Numbered from the stretch's first letter, positions 43,719 to 53,371 are shown. The stretch is DNA of 64,000 bases from UBA1205 sp045598105 (GCA_045598105.1 JAZLLK010000007.1:1-64000); one strand, 5' to 3'. The notes: generated by a model not told the origin, from the letters alone. A program made the numbers and translations.

Positions 43719-44190
43719 ACATATCTTCGGGGCATGCCATAGCGGCATTAATATCCTTTATGCTATAGCCTTTTGACAGCAGATGGCGTATCAGTTTTTG
43801 TCTGAGCAGAGCAGGACTGTTTTCATGGTGGCAGGCAAGCCATTTATTCATGGCTGCCTGCAGTTTGCCGGCATATTGTTCATCGGATATTTCCCGTAGG
43901 GCTATTTTAATGCAGGGTGTGCTTATCCCTTTGGCTTTAAGGAAGGCTGTTATTTTGTGTTTTCCCCAGCCCTTAATATTGAACTTTCCTCGGGCAAATG
44001 CTGTGGCGTAGCGGGTTTCGTTAATATATCCTTCCACTATTAAGTCACATATTACGCTTTCAACGTCATCGGCCTGCATGCCGTAGCTGAGAAGTTTTTG
44101 CCTTACTTCCATTTGGCATCGTTCCTGCAGGGCACAATATCGGCGTATTTTTATGAGGGCTTGTCCGGTAGTAATAATAGGGGAGGGCAT
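43717..44190 (-). CDS. recX: RecX family regulatory protein
   Basis: A 157-residue modulator that inhibits RecA filament growth. It consists of three-helix repeats, with the family signatures RRYCALQERCQMEVRQKLLSYG near the N-terminus and FNIKGWGKHKITAFLKAKGI in the middle. No recA gene is adjacent. The gene is 3 nt downstream of the thioesterase gene and last in the transcript. Confidence 0.88.
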   Translation of the reverse strand: MPSPIITTGQALIKIRRYCALQERCQMEVRQKLLSYGMQADDVESVICDLIVEGYINETRYATAFARGKFNIKGWGKHKITAFLKAKGISTPCIKIALREISDEQYAGKLQAAMNKWLACHHENSPALLRQKLIRHLLSKGYSIKDINAAMACPEDM

Positions 44191-44193
44191 GAG

Positions 44194-44670
44194 TTAAAGG
44201 TAAAAGTCGTTCATGTTGGCCGGAAAGGCATATTTTTGTATGCTTTCCTCGCGGGAAAACATGTAATATATCACCTCGGCATTGGCACATAATTCATGTT
44301 GTTCATTGTATATGCAGGCTTCTATATAGCAAAAGTTGCGTATGGTTTTTACTATATGACCTTCCACATATATTTTTCCCTGCAGGCTGTTCAGTGGTTT
44401 ACGGTAGTGTGCCGTAAGTCGGCTGGTTACACCTGCACATTGTGCTTTAATGTATAGTGTCCAAGCGGCTATTTCATCCAGTAGCACTGCCTGTATGCCA
44501 CCATGCACGCAGGTAGGGTAGCCCTCGTAGTTTTTTAGAGGTACCCATATTGTTTTTACATATTCATCTTCTTCGTAGAATTGCAGCTGTAGTCCTATAG
44601 GGTTATGCGGACTGCAGGCAAAGCAGTGGTAGTCTTCTTTGGCAAATACGTTTTTAATATATCGTTTCAT
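44194..44670 (-). CDS. Hotdog-fold thioesterase (PaaI/4HBT type)
   Basis: A 158-residue acyl-CoA thioesterase-like protein. The hotdog core carries the CVHGGIQAVLLDEIAAW motif with the helix-borne acidic residue that serves as base. The N-terminal CFACSPHNPIGLQL motif, with two Cys, is typical of the subgroup. The substrate is not evident. The gene lies between yqeY and recX; its ATG is at 44670 and 87 nt separate it from the yqeY stop. Confidence 0.82.
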   Translation of the reverse strand: MKRYIKNVFAKEDYHCFACSPHNPIGLQLQFYEEDEYVKTIWVPLKNYEGYPTCVHGGIQAVLLDEIAAWTLYIKAQCAGVTSRLTAHYRKPLNSLQGKIYVEGHIVKTIRNFCYIEACIYNEQHELCANAEVIYYMFSREESIQKYAFPANMNDFYL

Positions 44671-44757
44671 GTCAGAATATAGATTATATTATTAATTATA
44701 AATTATATATGTACTTATAATTATTAAAAAAATGCTATAATGTATAAAAATAACGGA

Positions 44758-45204
44758 TTATTGTAATAATGTTTTTACTATAGCCGATACGGTTTTGTTG
44801 TCGGCACGGCCTGCAAAGGCCTTGGTAGCCATACCCATGAGCTTGCCCATATCTTTCATGCCGGCCAATCCGTTTTCGGCTATCAGTGATTGTAATTTGG
44901 CAGTAATTTCCTCTTGGCTGAGCTGTGCGGGCAGGTATTGTGATATGATGTTCAGCTGGCTTACTTCTTCTTCGTATAAGTCTGTTCTGCCTTGTGCTTT
45001 ATACATTTCAGCTGATTCTTTACGTTGTTTTACCAGTTTTTGCAGGGTAGCCATTTCTATCTCAGGGGTGATTTCGCCACCGCTTTTATCGGTTTTAAGC
45101 AACAGTATGGCTGATTTTATGGCCCTAAGGGCGTCCAAACTCTTTTTATCTTTAGCCAGCATGGCTTTTTTAATGTCTTCGTTAATGGTAAGTTCCAAAC
45201 TCAT
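44758..45204 (-). CDS. yqeY: GatB/YqeY domain protein
   Basis: A 148-residue all-helical protein related to the tail domain of the GatB amidotransferase subunit. It shows the family opening LTINEDIKKAMLAKDKKSLDALRAIKSAI and the C-terminal GLAGMKDMGKLMGMATKAFAGRADNKTV region that binds tRNA in GatB. It is a stand-alone housekeeping protein with no firm function. The start at 45204 is chosen over a longer frame reading into the promoter box at 45272-45279. Together with thioesterase and recX genes it may form one transcript. Confidence 0.92.
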   Translation of the reverse strand: MSLELTINEDIKKAMLAKDKKSLDALRAIKSAILLLKTDKSGGEITPEIEMATLQKLVKQRKESAEMYKAQGRTDLYEEEVSQLNIISQYLPAQLSQEEITAKLQSLIAENGLAGMKDMGKLMGMATKAFAGRADNKTVSAIVKTLLQ

Positions 45205-45271
45205 AATGTATAGTTTTAATTGTGTTAATAATAAATATGTGTAAGGATTGGTGCAGTTACTATTCAAAAGG

Positions 45272-45279
45272 CAAAATTA
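45272..45279 (-). promoter_or_regulatory. -7 promoter box TAATTTTG of yqeY
   Basis: Perfect box with the A8-TGC extension on the minus strand; about 67 nt upstream of the ATG. Confidence 0.6.
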
Positions 45280-45331
45280 GCATTTTTTTTCTTTTCGTGT
45301 GTTATGCAGGAAGGAAAGAATATATTTTTTT

Positions 45332-47674
45332 TTATTTTTGAATAATCAGTTTGTGTGTGTAAGTACTTTTATTATAGGTGATATATACCATGTAAATGCC
45401 GTTGGCAAAGTGTTGAACGGGTATAATTTCCGTGTCGTTACAGTGTTTTTTGCGGGTAATAAGTCTGCCTTGGGCATTGTATATGCTTACGCAGGCATTT
45501 TGCACATGTTGTAGGCATACGGTATCGTAAGTGGGATTAGGGTAGAGGCAGGGGGTAAGGTCCGTATGATTTGCGGGAGTGAACATATCTATGGTGTCGC
45601 CTATGGCCAGGCAATATTCACCGCTTTGAAGGTGTGAAGTGAATATATATCCTTTATTAGCGATGCCGGTAATGGCATAAGGTATTATTTTCCATTCCTG
45701 AGCGGCGTCACGCCTATATAGGAGCAGCAGATTATCTTTTTTGTAGCCCTTCATAAGGGTGTAGTCCGGCTCGTTGGCGTTTACGGCGCTGTATGCAAAT
45801 TGTAGTTTTTGAGCTTCCGCAAGGCTGTCGGTATAGAGTACTCTCCAGTAGTGATTATTCGACAGGCGGTATATATGAGGATTGTTATGCGGGGAGTAGT
45901 AAGCATAGTCCGGTGAGGTAAGGTGATGTTCTATACGTACATAGCTGTTTGTTGAGCGTAATCCGGTAATTTTACAACTGCCATTGGTAAATGTTATGTC
46001 GGCATTGGTCTGAAGGGTGAATTGTGTGTCTATTACGGCATCGTTGAGCTTGTCAAAATAGTCGGTTATGCCAAATAAAGGCGTTTCGGGTAGTGGTATT
46101 TGCACCATTTGGGTGGCTCCGCTCATTATAATGCCATATATAGTGGTATCTTTGCCTGAGGGGAAGAAGAATGTGAGGTCCAGCTTATTGCTGTCGCCGT
46201 AGTATAGGGCATGGCTTAACTGCTGACGCAGATGTATATTGTAAAGCTGATTGTTAAACGGTTCTATGTAGTCAATGGTAAAGTCCAGTACGCCGGGCTG
46301 ATGTATGTGGCTATAGTAGAACGGCATAAGGTTTATGCCGCTTATTTGTGTTATATATTGAAAAAATTCTTCGCTATTGGCATTGCCGTAGGCAAAATGT
46401 TGCAGGTATTGTTTTATACATGCAAAAAACAGGCTGTCACCCATATATTGTTGCAGGGCATATACGGCAAGGGCACCTTTGTCGTAGGTGGTGGTACCGT
46501 AGGTGTGGGTTTGTGGCATGAGATCCAGTGCGTAGTAGCCGCCATCGTTTTTATGGGCATGGTTCAGTACATAGGTATGCAGGTTTCTGTACCACAGCCT
46601 GTAGGCCGAGTCGGAGGGGATAATTTCATTTTGTTCATGGCTAAGGTATTGGCATATTATGCCTTCACAAAAGGTGGCAAAGCCTTCATTGAGCCACATA
46701 TCTTCAGCCGAGGAGCATGTAACCATATTGCCAAACCACATGTGGCTGAGTTCGTGAGCATATAAGGATTCATAGTCAGAGGTGCCGTTTACGGCATATA
46801 AAGGGTAGGATATGTTGCAGGCGTGTTCCATGGCCCCGCTATTGAAATTAACGGTAACATAGCCTACTCGTTGTAAAGGATATGCCCCAAACAGTTTTTC
46901 ATATAGGTGTAATATGGTTTTCAGTCTGTAAAAACTGCCTTCCACCATGCTGTCAGCAGAAGGATGCGTATATATGCCTATGGGTATGTATTGGCCGCTT
47001 ACGGAATAAAAGCTGTCAATATGCGCTGTGTATTCGCCTACAGCCACGGCGGCCAAATAGGTAGGTATGGCGTGTAACTGCTCCCATGTCCATATCAGTT
47101 CCTGATTGTTCAAAGTGTCTATGCGAGTGAGCATGCCATTGCATACGGCAGTGTGTGCGGGCAAAGTGTGTATGTGGAAGGTATAAGTGGCTTTAGAGGT
47201 GAATTCGTCTATGCAGGGGAACCATGCTTTGCCGTAGTTATGAGGAATGTCGCTAATGGATACGCCCATATTATAGGCATAGTTGTTACTGAAATAAAAG
47301 CCTCCAAAGCGGGCAGCGGCTTTAGGTTCACCCCTGTAATATACATCTATGGTAAGGCTGTCATGACGGGCAGCGGCTATGTTGATACTTATATTGCTGT
47401 CTGTAGCGGTAAATTCGCTGTTAGTTCCGTTTATCAGCACGCTGTCGGTGGTGAATTGAAGTAGGTCAAGTGTGAGCTGCTTAAGTTCCGGATGCGTGCT
47501 AAGCTGTATGCGTGTGTGCCCTTGCAGGGTGTGCGTGGTGAAGTCCGTAACCTTCAGGTTAAGGGTGTAATGGTTTACGTAAATGCTGTCGGTTCGGGTT
47601 TCCGATGTTGCGGTAAATGTGCACATACATAGGTATATAATGACTATAATGGCGTCAATTTTGAAATGTATCAT
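45332..47674 (-). CDS. M1 family aminopeptidase with type IX secretion sorting domain
   Basis: A 780-residue zinc aminopeptidase. After a signal peptide (residues 1-22) comes the N-terminal beta-domain, then GAMEH (280-284), the zinc motif HELSH (307-311) and the third ligand Glu330 in WLNEGFA. Tyr-containing active-site segments follow; this central enzyme region ends about residue 450. Residues 450-700 are additional beta-rich domains. The last 75 residues are a sorting domain: LYPNPTYDTVCLQH, VSIYNAQGR, FANGIYMVYITYN and a basic last strand. This predicts a surface-anchored or secreted peptidase exported by the T9SS. Confidence 0.9.
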   Translation of the reverse strand: MIHFKIDAIIVIIYLCMCTFTATSETRTDSIYVNHYTLNLKVTDFTTHTLQGHTRIQLSTHPELKQLTLDLLQFTTDSVLINGTNSEFTATDSNISINIAAARHDSLTIDVYYRGEPKAAARFGGFYFSNNYAYNMGVSISDIPHNYGKAWFPCIDEFTSKATYTFHIHTLPAHTAVCNGMLTRIDTLNNQELIWTWEQLHAIPTYLAAVAVGEYTAHIDSFYSVSGQYIPIGIYTHPSADSMVEGSFYRLKTILHLYEKLFGAYPLQRVGYVTVNFNSGAMEHACNISYPLYAVNGTSDYESLYAHELSHMWFGNMVTCSSAEDMWLNEGFATFCEGIICQYLSHEQNEIIPSDSAYRLWYRNLHTYVLNHAHKNDGGYYALDLMPQTHTYGTTTYDKGALAVYALQQYMGDSLFFACIKQYLQHFAYGNANSEEFFQYITQISGINLMPFYYSHIHQPGVLDFTIDYIEPFNNQLYNIHLRQQLSHALYYGDSNKLDLTFFFPSGKDTTIYGIIMSGATQMVQIPLPETPLFGITDYFDKLNDAVIDTQFTLQTNADITFTNGSCKITGLRSTNSYVRIEHHLTSPDYAYYSPHNNPHIYRLSNNHYWRVLYTDSLAEAQKLQFAYSAVNANEPDYTLMKGYKKDNLLLLYRRDAAQEWKIIPYAITGIANKGYIFTSHLQSGEYCLAIGDTIDMFTPANHTDLTPCLYPNPTYDTVCLQHVQNACVSIYNAQGRLITRKKHCNDTEIIPVQHFANGIYMVYITYNKSTYTHKLIIQK

Positions 47675-47703
47675 TCTGCGTAATATTAAGTGTTATAATC
47701 TTG

Positions 47704-47711
47704 CAAAGATA
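47704..47711 (-). promoter_or_regulatory. -7 promoter box TATCTTTG of the M1 peptidase gene
   Basis: Perfect box on the minus strand preceded by AAATGC; start codon 29 nt downstream. Confidence 0.62.
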
Positions 47712-47743
47712 GCATTTAATAATGTAAGCAGGTGTGTAAATAT

Positions 47744-47780
47744 AAAAAAAAAAGATGCCGACTTACAGCCGGCATCTTTT
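47744..47780 (-). terminator. Intrinsic terminator after the lipoprotein gene
   Basis: An 11-bp stem (47750-47760 with 47770-47780) and 9-nt loop; on the minus strand it is followed by a T10 tract. It separates the 47803-48252 gene from the M1 peptidase gene. Confidence 0.85.
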
Positions 47781-47802
47781 AAATAATGCGATAAGACTAT
47801 AT

Positions 47803-48252
47803 TTATTGTTCGTCGTCGTTTTGCGTATCGTTTTTTAATTTGTTTACTATATCTTCGGTAGTAAATATTCCGTCTTCATTAATGAAGAATTTTACCTGCA
47901 CCAATATGGTGTTTTCACCATCAGTGGTGCGACGCATGGTGTACACAAAATAGTCTTCCTCATCGGCAAAATAGGGCTTTAATTCCGACGTGTGTAACAA
48001 TATGGCTGCTACTGCTGCACGAAATTTTACGTTGGCCTTAATGTCACAGGCACCCTGTTTTTCACCTTTGTAATAAAAGTCACCTTCCCACATGGATTTA
48101 ACAGTGCCCAATACGGCTTTTACGCTGATTACGTTGTCAGAATTGGTAAAGTGATATTCCGAAACCTGTGCGTTATAGTTTTCCTGCTGTCTGCTACAAC
48201 CCGAGAATACAATAGCGAAACATACTGCTGCTAATACAACTGATTTTTTCAT
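47803..48252 (-). CDS. Small lipoprotein of unknown function
   Basis: A 149-residue protein with a lipoprotein signal peptide (lipobox FSGC at residues 16-19) and a mature domain of alternating strands and helices that ends in an acidic tail (NDTQNDDEQ). The middle stretch VKAVLGTVKSMWEGDFYYKGEKQG contains no known motif. It has its own promoter and terminator, hence monocistronic. Function unknown; envelope location is predicted. Confidence 0.7.
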   Translation of the reverse strand: MKKSVVLAAVCFAIVFSGCSRQQENYNAQVSEYHFTNSDNVISVKAVLGTVKSMWEGDFYYKGEKQGACDIKANVKFRAAVAAILLHTSELKPYFADEEDYFVYTMRRTTDGENTILVQVKFFINEDGIFTTEDIVNKLKNDTQNDDEQ

Positions 48253-48297
48253 TCTTTTCTGCTTTTATATTAATATTTGCTTATTTTTTTTGTGGTG

Positions 48298-48305
48298 CAA
48301 AAGTA
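48298..48305 (-). promoter_or_regulatory. -7 promoter box TACTTTTG of the lipoprotein gene
   Basis: Perfect box on the minus strand; start 45 nt downstream. The remaining intergenic DNA to 48529 shows no gene or clear structure. Confidence 0.6.
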
Positions 48306-48529
48306 CAAAAAAATGCCATTGGATTTCAATGACGAAAAAAATTTTTTTTGTGTAATGGTTCTAATTATTTTATAGTGTTGATTATAAGTTGTATATACGT
48401 AAAAAATAAAACCTTATATAGGGCTGTATCTGTTACCGCTGCAAAGCATGTGTAGGTAGAATAAACATATTGCAAGGTGTGTGAATAAAAAAAGATGAGT
48501 AAAATGTCGGATAATTGAAAAAAAAATTG

Positions 48530-48537
48530 TATCTTTG
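48530..48537 (+). promoter_or_regulatory. -7 promoter box TATCTTTG of the GT5-DUF4270-glmS operon
   Basis: Perfect box after an A9-TTG stretch; ATG 25 nt downstream at 48563. It excludes the in-frame start at 48515. Confidence 0.65.
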
Positions 48538-48562
48538 CAACATAATTAGCATAAATAGAATT

Positions 48563-49369
48563 ATGTCAGCAGAAAGGATTTTGTTTGTAAATCAAGAGAT
48601 TACACCGTATTTAGAAGCGTCTTACATGTCCATAATAGGGCGATACCTACCTCAAAGTATTCAGGAACAGGGTATAGAGATACGTACTTTTATGCCGCGT
48701 TATGGCACTATAAATGAGAGGCGTAATCAATTGCATGAAGTTATAAGGTTGTCGGGGCAGAATATAGTTATTAATGATAATGACCACGCCTTGGTGGTGA
48801 AGGTAGCTTCTATACAATCCATTCGTATGCAAACTTATTTTATTGACAGTGATGAGTATTTTATTCGTAAGGAAATGTTGGTAGATCAGTCCGGCAAGGC
48901 ATTTGCCGATAATGATGAAAGGGCTATATTTTATGCTAAGGGTGTAATAGAAACGGTGAAAAATTTAGGATGGAGTCCGGATGTAATACATTGTCATGGG
49001 TGGATATCCTGTTTGGTACCTTTGTTTGTAAAAACGGTATATGTGGATAATCCTTTGTTTGCTAATTCTAAAGTTGTATATTCGGTATATAATGATGTTT
49101 TTGATAAATCCATGAATCGTTCTATGGCTGCTAAGTTGAAGGCGTGTGGCGTACCGGCAAAGGATGCTGCTAATTACAAATCAGTTAACTACGAAGTTAC
49201 CACCCGGTTGGCCATGCAGTATGCCGATGCAACGGTTATATCGCATCCCGATGTGGATGACCGATATCGTAAATATGCCACGGTGTTGAATAAGCCTACA
49301 TTTGAGCACAAGCAGGAGCAATACGCTGATGACTATTTAGCTTTATACAATCAAATAATGGAACAATAA
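48563..49369 (+). CDS. GT5-like (starch/glycogen synthase catalytic) domain protein, N-terminal half only
   Basis: A 268-residue protein matching the N-terminal Rossmann domain of glycogen/starch synthases: ILFVNQEITPYLEASYMS, PRYGTINERRNQLHEV and the HCHGWISCLVPLFVK motif. The C-terminal donor-binding domain of GT5 enzymes is missing, so it is unlikely to be an active synthase alone. The protein continues into helix-rich sequence and ends cleanly, with no frameshift or remnant between it and the next gene, so it looks like a stable family rather than a broken gene. It heads a transcript with DUF4270 and glmS, suggesting a role linked to amino-sugar supply or cell-wall polymer. Confidence 0.8.
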   Translation: MSAERILFVNQEITPYLEASYMSIIGRYLPQSIQEQGIEIRTFMPRYGTINERRNQLHEVIRLSGQNIVINDNDHALVVKVASIQSIRMQTYFIDSDEYFIRKEMLVDQSGKAFADNDERAIFYAKGVIETVKNLGWSPDVIHCHGWISCLVPLFVKTVYVDNPLFANSKVVYSVYNDVFDKSMNRSMAAKLKACGVPAKDAANYKSVNYEVTTRLAMQYADATVISHPDVDDRYRKYATVLNKPTFEHKQEQYADDYLALYNQIMEQ

Positions 49370-49389
49370 ACTTCTAAAACAATTTTGTT

Positions 49390-50730
49390 TTGAAAAAAAA
49401 TATTTGTAGGATAGGGGTGGGGTTGTTAATACTTCTATCCGTAGCGGTTTCCTGCAAAAAGGAAAATGGTCAGGTGGGCTTAAATATACAGCCTGAGGAT
49501 GAATTGCTTAATACCATTTATTTTGATACGGCAACAGTGGTGGCATATTCTGCCATTCACGATGATAGTATTACTACTAATGGTGTGTCGGCTAATATGT
49601 TAGGGTATATGAATGATCCTATTTTCGGTTTGGTGCAAGCCGGTTTTTATGCGCAATGTCGTTTGGCTTCATTTGGGGCACAGTTTGGTGCGGGAGCCAA
49701 GGCGGATTCATTGGTGCTTACTTTGGTGTATAATAAGCCGTATGGTGATACTCTAAGTCCGTTTAGGGTAAGGGTATATGAATTGCAGGAGGATATGGTA
49801 TATGGTAAAAAATACTATGCCGGCACCACGTTGTCGCACGGCAGTGAGAATTTGGTAGATGAAAGTCTGCTGTCATGGGTGTATCTTACGCCTAATGTAA
49901 AGGATACCGTGGAAGGAACGGTTATGATGCGTATTCCGCTTAAAGTTTCATTTGCCGACAGTAAGTTTATATCTAAGTCTAATAGTGCTGAATTTCAGTC
50001 AACTTCAGCCTTTCTTGATTATTTTAAAGGCTTGTATGTGGTGGCCGATTATTGTCAGGGTAACGGTAGCATAGCCTCGGTAGACCTTACAAATGATAAC
50101 TCTTTGCTTACCTTATATTATCATAATAATGAAAGTACGGGTAAAACATATCGTATGGTTATAAGTGATTCATCGGTAAGAGTGGGTTATATTAATCACA
50201 ACGGGTATCAGCAGGCTAATGCCGAGCTTGTATCTCAGTTACAAGGAAATATAACATCGGCAAAGGAGCGTTTGTTTGTGCAGACAGGTTTGGGAGTAAA
50301 AACCATAGTAACTTTTCCTTATATTAAGCAAATGTTTAAGGATAAAAAGGTGATTATACATCGTGCCGAATTGGTAGCTACGCGTATAGATGATTCCGAT
50401 ACCAATCGGTACGGCGTGCCGTCTTCGTTGTACCTTAATTATTATGACACGGTAAAGCAATATTTGGTATCGGTACCCGATTATGCTATAGGAACTACCT
50501 ATTTTAATGCCGGGTACAATGCAGCTAAGGGTGAATATCGCTTACGTATTACCAAATATTTGCAATATTGGATAGAGGATGAAATTAACAGTAATGAACT
50601 TAATTTAATAATTACGGCTGCCGCCACGCATATGAGTCGTATAAGCATATATGGCACCCGGCCTTCCGTAGTGCCTTCCAAGCGATTGCGATTGGAGGTA
50701 CATTATTCATTAATACAAGATAAAAAATAA
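49390..50730 (+). CDS. DUF4270 family lipoprotein
   Basis: A 446-residue protein with lipoprotein signal peptide (LLSVAVSC, Cys near residue 21) starting at a TTG codon, since no ATG precedes it in frame and the hydrophobic segment begins just after. The body is beta-rich with jelly-roll-like strands, and the C-terminal portion reads KRLRLEVHYSLI. DUF4270 proteins are widespread in Bacteroidota and of unknown function. It is 20 nt after the GT5-like gene and 6 nt before glmS, so one operon. Confidence 0.85.
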   Translation: MKKNICRIGVGLLILLSVAVSCKKENGQVGLNIQPEDELLNTIYFDTATVVAYSAIHDDSITTNGVSANMLGYMNDPIFGLVQAGFYAQCRLASFGAQFGAGAKADSLVLTLVYNKPYGDTLSPFRVRVYELQEDMVYGKKYYAGTTLSHGSENLVDESLLSWVYLTPNVKDTVEGTVMMRIPLKVSFADSKFISKSNSAEFQSTSAFLDYFKGLYVVADYCQGNGSIASVDLTNDNSLLTLYYHNNESTGKTYRMVISDSSVRVGYINHNGYQQANAELVSQLQGNITSAKERLFVQTGLGVKTIVTFPYIKQMFKDKKVIIHRAELVATRIDDSDTNRYGVPSSLYLNYYDTVKQYLVSVPDYAIGTTYFNAGYNAAKGEYRLRITKYLQYWIEDEINSNELNLIITAAATHMSRISIYGTRPSVVPSKRLRLEVHYSLIQDKK

Positions 50731-50736
50731 TACATC

Positions 50737-52578
50737 ATGTGTGGAATAGTAGGTTATGTAGGTAATAAAGAGGCATTCCCTATACTCATGAAGGGACTGT
50801 ATCGTATGGAGTATCGCGGATATGATAGTGCCGGCGTGGCATTGGTGCATGCTGACAAGGTAGAGGTTCATAAATGTTGCGGAAGGGTAAAGGATTTGGA
50901 GGATTTTTGTGTAGGTAAAGATGTACAGGGGACTTGTGGTATAGCTCACACCCGATGGGCTACTCATGGGGAACCCAGTAATCAAAATGCGCACCCGCAT
51001 TTTTCTTCCGATAAGCGTATCGCTCTTATACATAACGGGATTATAGAGAACCATTTGGTATTGCGTAATGCTCTTATTAAGCAAGGGTATGAATTTAACA
51101 GTGATACCGATACCGAGGTACTTATACATCTTATAGAAGATATTAATAAAAATGAAAATACTGATTTGCCTGAGGCAGTCCGCCTGGCTCTTAGTCAGGT
51201 GCAAGGCACTTATGCCATTATAGTGGTGTCGTTAGATGATCCTAATACACTTATAGTGGCCCGTAAGGGTAGTCCGGTAATAATAGGTTTTGGTAAAGAT
51301 GAATATTATGTAGCCTCTGACGGCTCAGCGTTGGTAGAATATACCAAAAGAGTGGTATATCTTAATGATGAGGAAATAGCCGTGCTTACGCCCGGCAATG
51401 ACCTTATAATTAAAACGGTGAAGAATAAAAAGGTGTCCCACTACATACAGCAGTTGCAAATGAATCTGGATGAGTTGGAAAAGGGCGGATACGAGCATTT
51501 TATGCTTAAGGAAATATATGAGCAGCCCCGTTCCATAGCCGATAGTATGCGAGGCAGGCTGAATGTGGCAAAAGATGTGGTGTCATTGGGAGGTATAGTG
51601 GAATATGAAGACAGGTTGCTTTCGGCCCGCCGTATTATTATAGTGGCCTGTGGCACATCTTATCATGCCGGGCTTGTAGGCGAGCATTTGTTTGAAGATT
51701 TAATAAGGGTGCCTGTAGAAGTGGAGTATGCATCCGAATTCCGATACCGAAATCCTATTATATATGAAGATGATGTGGTGATAGCCATATCACAGTCGGG
51801 TGAAACAGCCGATACGCTGGCTGCTATAGAGTTGGCCAAAAAGAAAGGTGCTACCGTATTGGGTATATGCAATGTGGTAGGTTCTTCTATAGCGCGTGCT
51901 ACTGATGCGGGATCATATACCCATGCCGGTCCTGAAATAGGGGTGGCTTCTACCAAGGCTTTTACCGCTCAGGTAACAGTGTTGGCATTAATGGCTTTAT
52001 GCCTGGCTAAGCGTAAAGGTAAAATACCTCAAAAACGTTATAAAAAGCTGGTGGAAGAGCTGGAGGTAATACCCGGTAAGGTGGAAAGTATACTTAAGAA
52101 TAATGAATTGGTAAAGCAAATAGCTTTTTATATGAAGGATTTTACCAATGCCTTGTATTTAGGTAGAAATTATAATTACCCGGTGGCTTTGGAAGGTGCC
52201 TTAAAGCTGAAAGAAATATCATACATACATGCCGAGGGGTATCCTGCTGCCGAAATGAAGCATGGCCCTATAGCCCTTATAGATGAAGATATGCCTGTGG
52301 TAGTAATAGCTACCAATAAGGGTACTTACGAAAAGGTACTCAGCAATATACAGGAGGTAAAAGCCCGCAAGGGTAAAATAATATCCATAGTTACTACCGG
52401 TGATGAAGATGTGAAGAAAATATCGGACTATGTAATAGAAATACCCGAAACTGAAGAAATGTATGTGCCTATATTGGCCAGCATACCATTGCAGCTATTA
52501 GCTTATCATGTGGCCGTAATGTGCGGAAGAGATGTGGATCGTCCCAGAAATTTGGCTAAATCGGTAACGGTAGAATAA
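50737..52578 (+). CDS. glmS: Glutamine--fructose-6-phosphate aminotransferase (isomerizing)
   Basis: Makes glucosamine-6-phosphate, the first committed step to UDP-GlcNAc. The 613 residues begin with the class II glutaminase domain, whose Cys2 nucleophile is seen in MCGIVGYVG, and end with two SIS domains (about residues 290-420 and 460-590; e.g. VACGTSYHAGLV, SQSGETADT). No glmS ribozyme-like sequence is visible upstream: the ATG is 6 nt after the DUF4270 stop, leaving no room. The product feeds peptidoglycan and the Wbp sugars. Confidence 0.96.
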   Translation: MCGIVGYVGNKEAFPILMKGLYRMEYRGYDSAGVALVHADKVEVHKCCGRVKDLEDFCVGKDVQGTCGIAHTRWATHGEPSNQNAHPHFSSDKRIALIHNGIIENHLVLRNALIKQGYEFNSDTDTEVLIHLIEDINKNENTDLPEAVRLALSQVQGTYAIIVVSLDDPNTLIVARKGSPVIIGFGKDEYYVASDGSALVEYTKRVVYLNDEEIAVLTPGNDLIIKTVKNKKVSHYIQQLQMNLDELEKGGYEHFMLKEIYEQPRSIADSMRGRLNVAKDVVSLGGIVEYEDRLLSARRIIIVACGTSYHAGLVGEHLFEDLIRVPVEVEYASEFRYRNPIIYEDDVVIAISQSGETADTLAAIELAKKKGATVLGICNVVGSSIARATDAGSYTHAGPEIGVASTKAFTAQVTVLALMALCLAKRKGKIPQKRYKKLVEELEVIPGKVESILKNNELVKQIAFYMKDFTNALYLGRNYNYPVALEGALKLKEISYIHAEGYPAAEMKHGPIALIDEDMPVVVIATNKGTYEKVLSNIQEVKARKGKIISIVTTGDEDVKKISDYVIEIPETEEMYVPILASIPLQLLAYHVAVMCGRDVDRPRNLAKSVTVE

Positions 52579-52620
52579 TATTAAAGTAAGAGTAATAAAA
52601 AATAAAAGCAATAGAAGATA

Positions 52621-53307
52621 ATGAAAAAACAGGATTTATGGGTAATACTAATAGTTTTAGTAGTATTGGCTCCTTTTTTTGTGTTTAATAGTGTGTATCA
52701 AACATATATCAGTTGGAATGCATCCAATCCTTATTTGTTGGCATTTGTAAAGTTTGCCATATTGGGTACTTTTGGTGAAATGTTGGCTGCCCGTATTCGC
52801 ACGGGATATTATTATAATGCTGAATTTGGGGTGTTTCCTAAAATGGTGGTGTGGGGTCTACTGGGTATGTGGATAGCTTTGGCTATGAAGATATTTTCCA
52901 TAGGTGTACCCGCCGTAATGGAAAAATTATTTGAAACCGAAGGTTTGTCCATGGCTATGCAAGGAGAATTTTCCTTAATGAAACTGTCCGGAGCATTTTG
53001 TATAAGTGTAATTATGAATACCAGTTTTGCTCCCGTGTTTATGACCTTACATAAAATGTGTGATATGCACATAGCACAGTATCATGGAAAAGTAACCTGC
53101 CTTACCAAGCCCATACGTATGGCTGAGTTGCTCAGCTCTACCAATTGGTCAGCGCAGTGGAACTTTGTGTTCAAGAAGACTATTCCTTTATTTTGGATAC
53201 CTGCACATACCATCACCTTTATATTGCCGGCATCGTTCCAGGTGTTGTTTGCTGCACTTTTGGGCGTAGCCTTGGGTCTTATATTGGCTATAGCTGCCAA
53301 AAAATAA
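52621..53307 (+). CDS. Integral membrane protein, tentative Mpv17/PMP22-like
   Basis: A 228-residue inner-membrane protein with four to five hydrophobic segments. The C-terminal SAQWNFVFKKTIPLFWIPAHT, then a further membrane segment, resembles the W-x-x-Q-x-x-N-F signature of the Mpv17/PMP22 family, but the match is only partial. Function unknown. It is 42 nt after glmS and followed by a terminator, so it is the last gene of that operon. Confidence 0.6.
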   Translation: MKKQDLWVILIVLVVLAPFFVFNSVYQTYISWNASNPYLLAFVKFAILGTFGEMLAARIRTGYYYNAEFGVFPKMVVWGLLGMWIALAMKIFSIGVPAVMEKLFETEGLSMAMQGEFSLMKLSGAFCISVIMNTSFAPVFMTLHKMCDMHIAQYHGKVTCLTKPIRMAELLSSTNWSAQWNFVFKKTIPLFWIPAHTITFILPASFQVLFAALLGVALGLILAIAAKK

Positions 53308-53330
53308 CCGAAGAATCATGTAATAAATAG

Positions 53331-53371
53331 AAGTGGAGTATCGGTCAATAGGCATACCTCCACTTTTTTTT
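53331..53371 (+). terminator. Intrinsic terminator after the glmS operon
   Basis: AAGTGGAG (53331-53338) pairs with CTCCACTT (53358-53365), extended by a TAT/ATA step with one bulged base, and followed by T5-6. Confidence 0.85.

Noticed and set aside
50731..50737. glmS ribozyme
   Set aside because: Only 6 nt separate the upstream stop codon from the glmS start, and no ribozyme sequence is visible.
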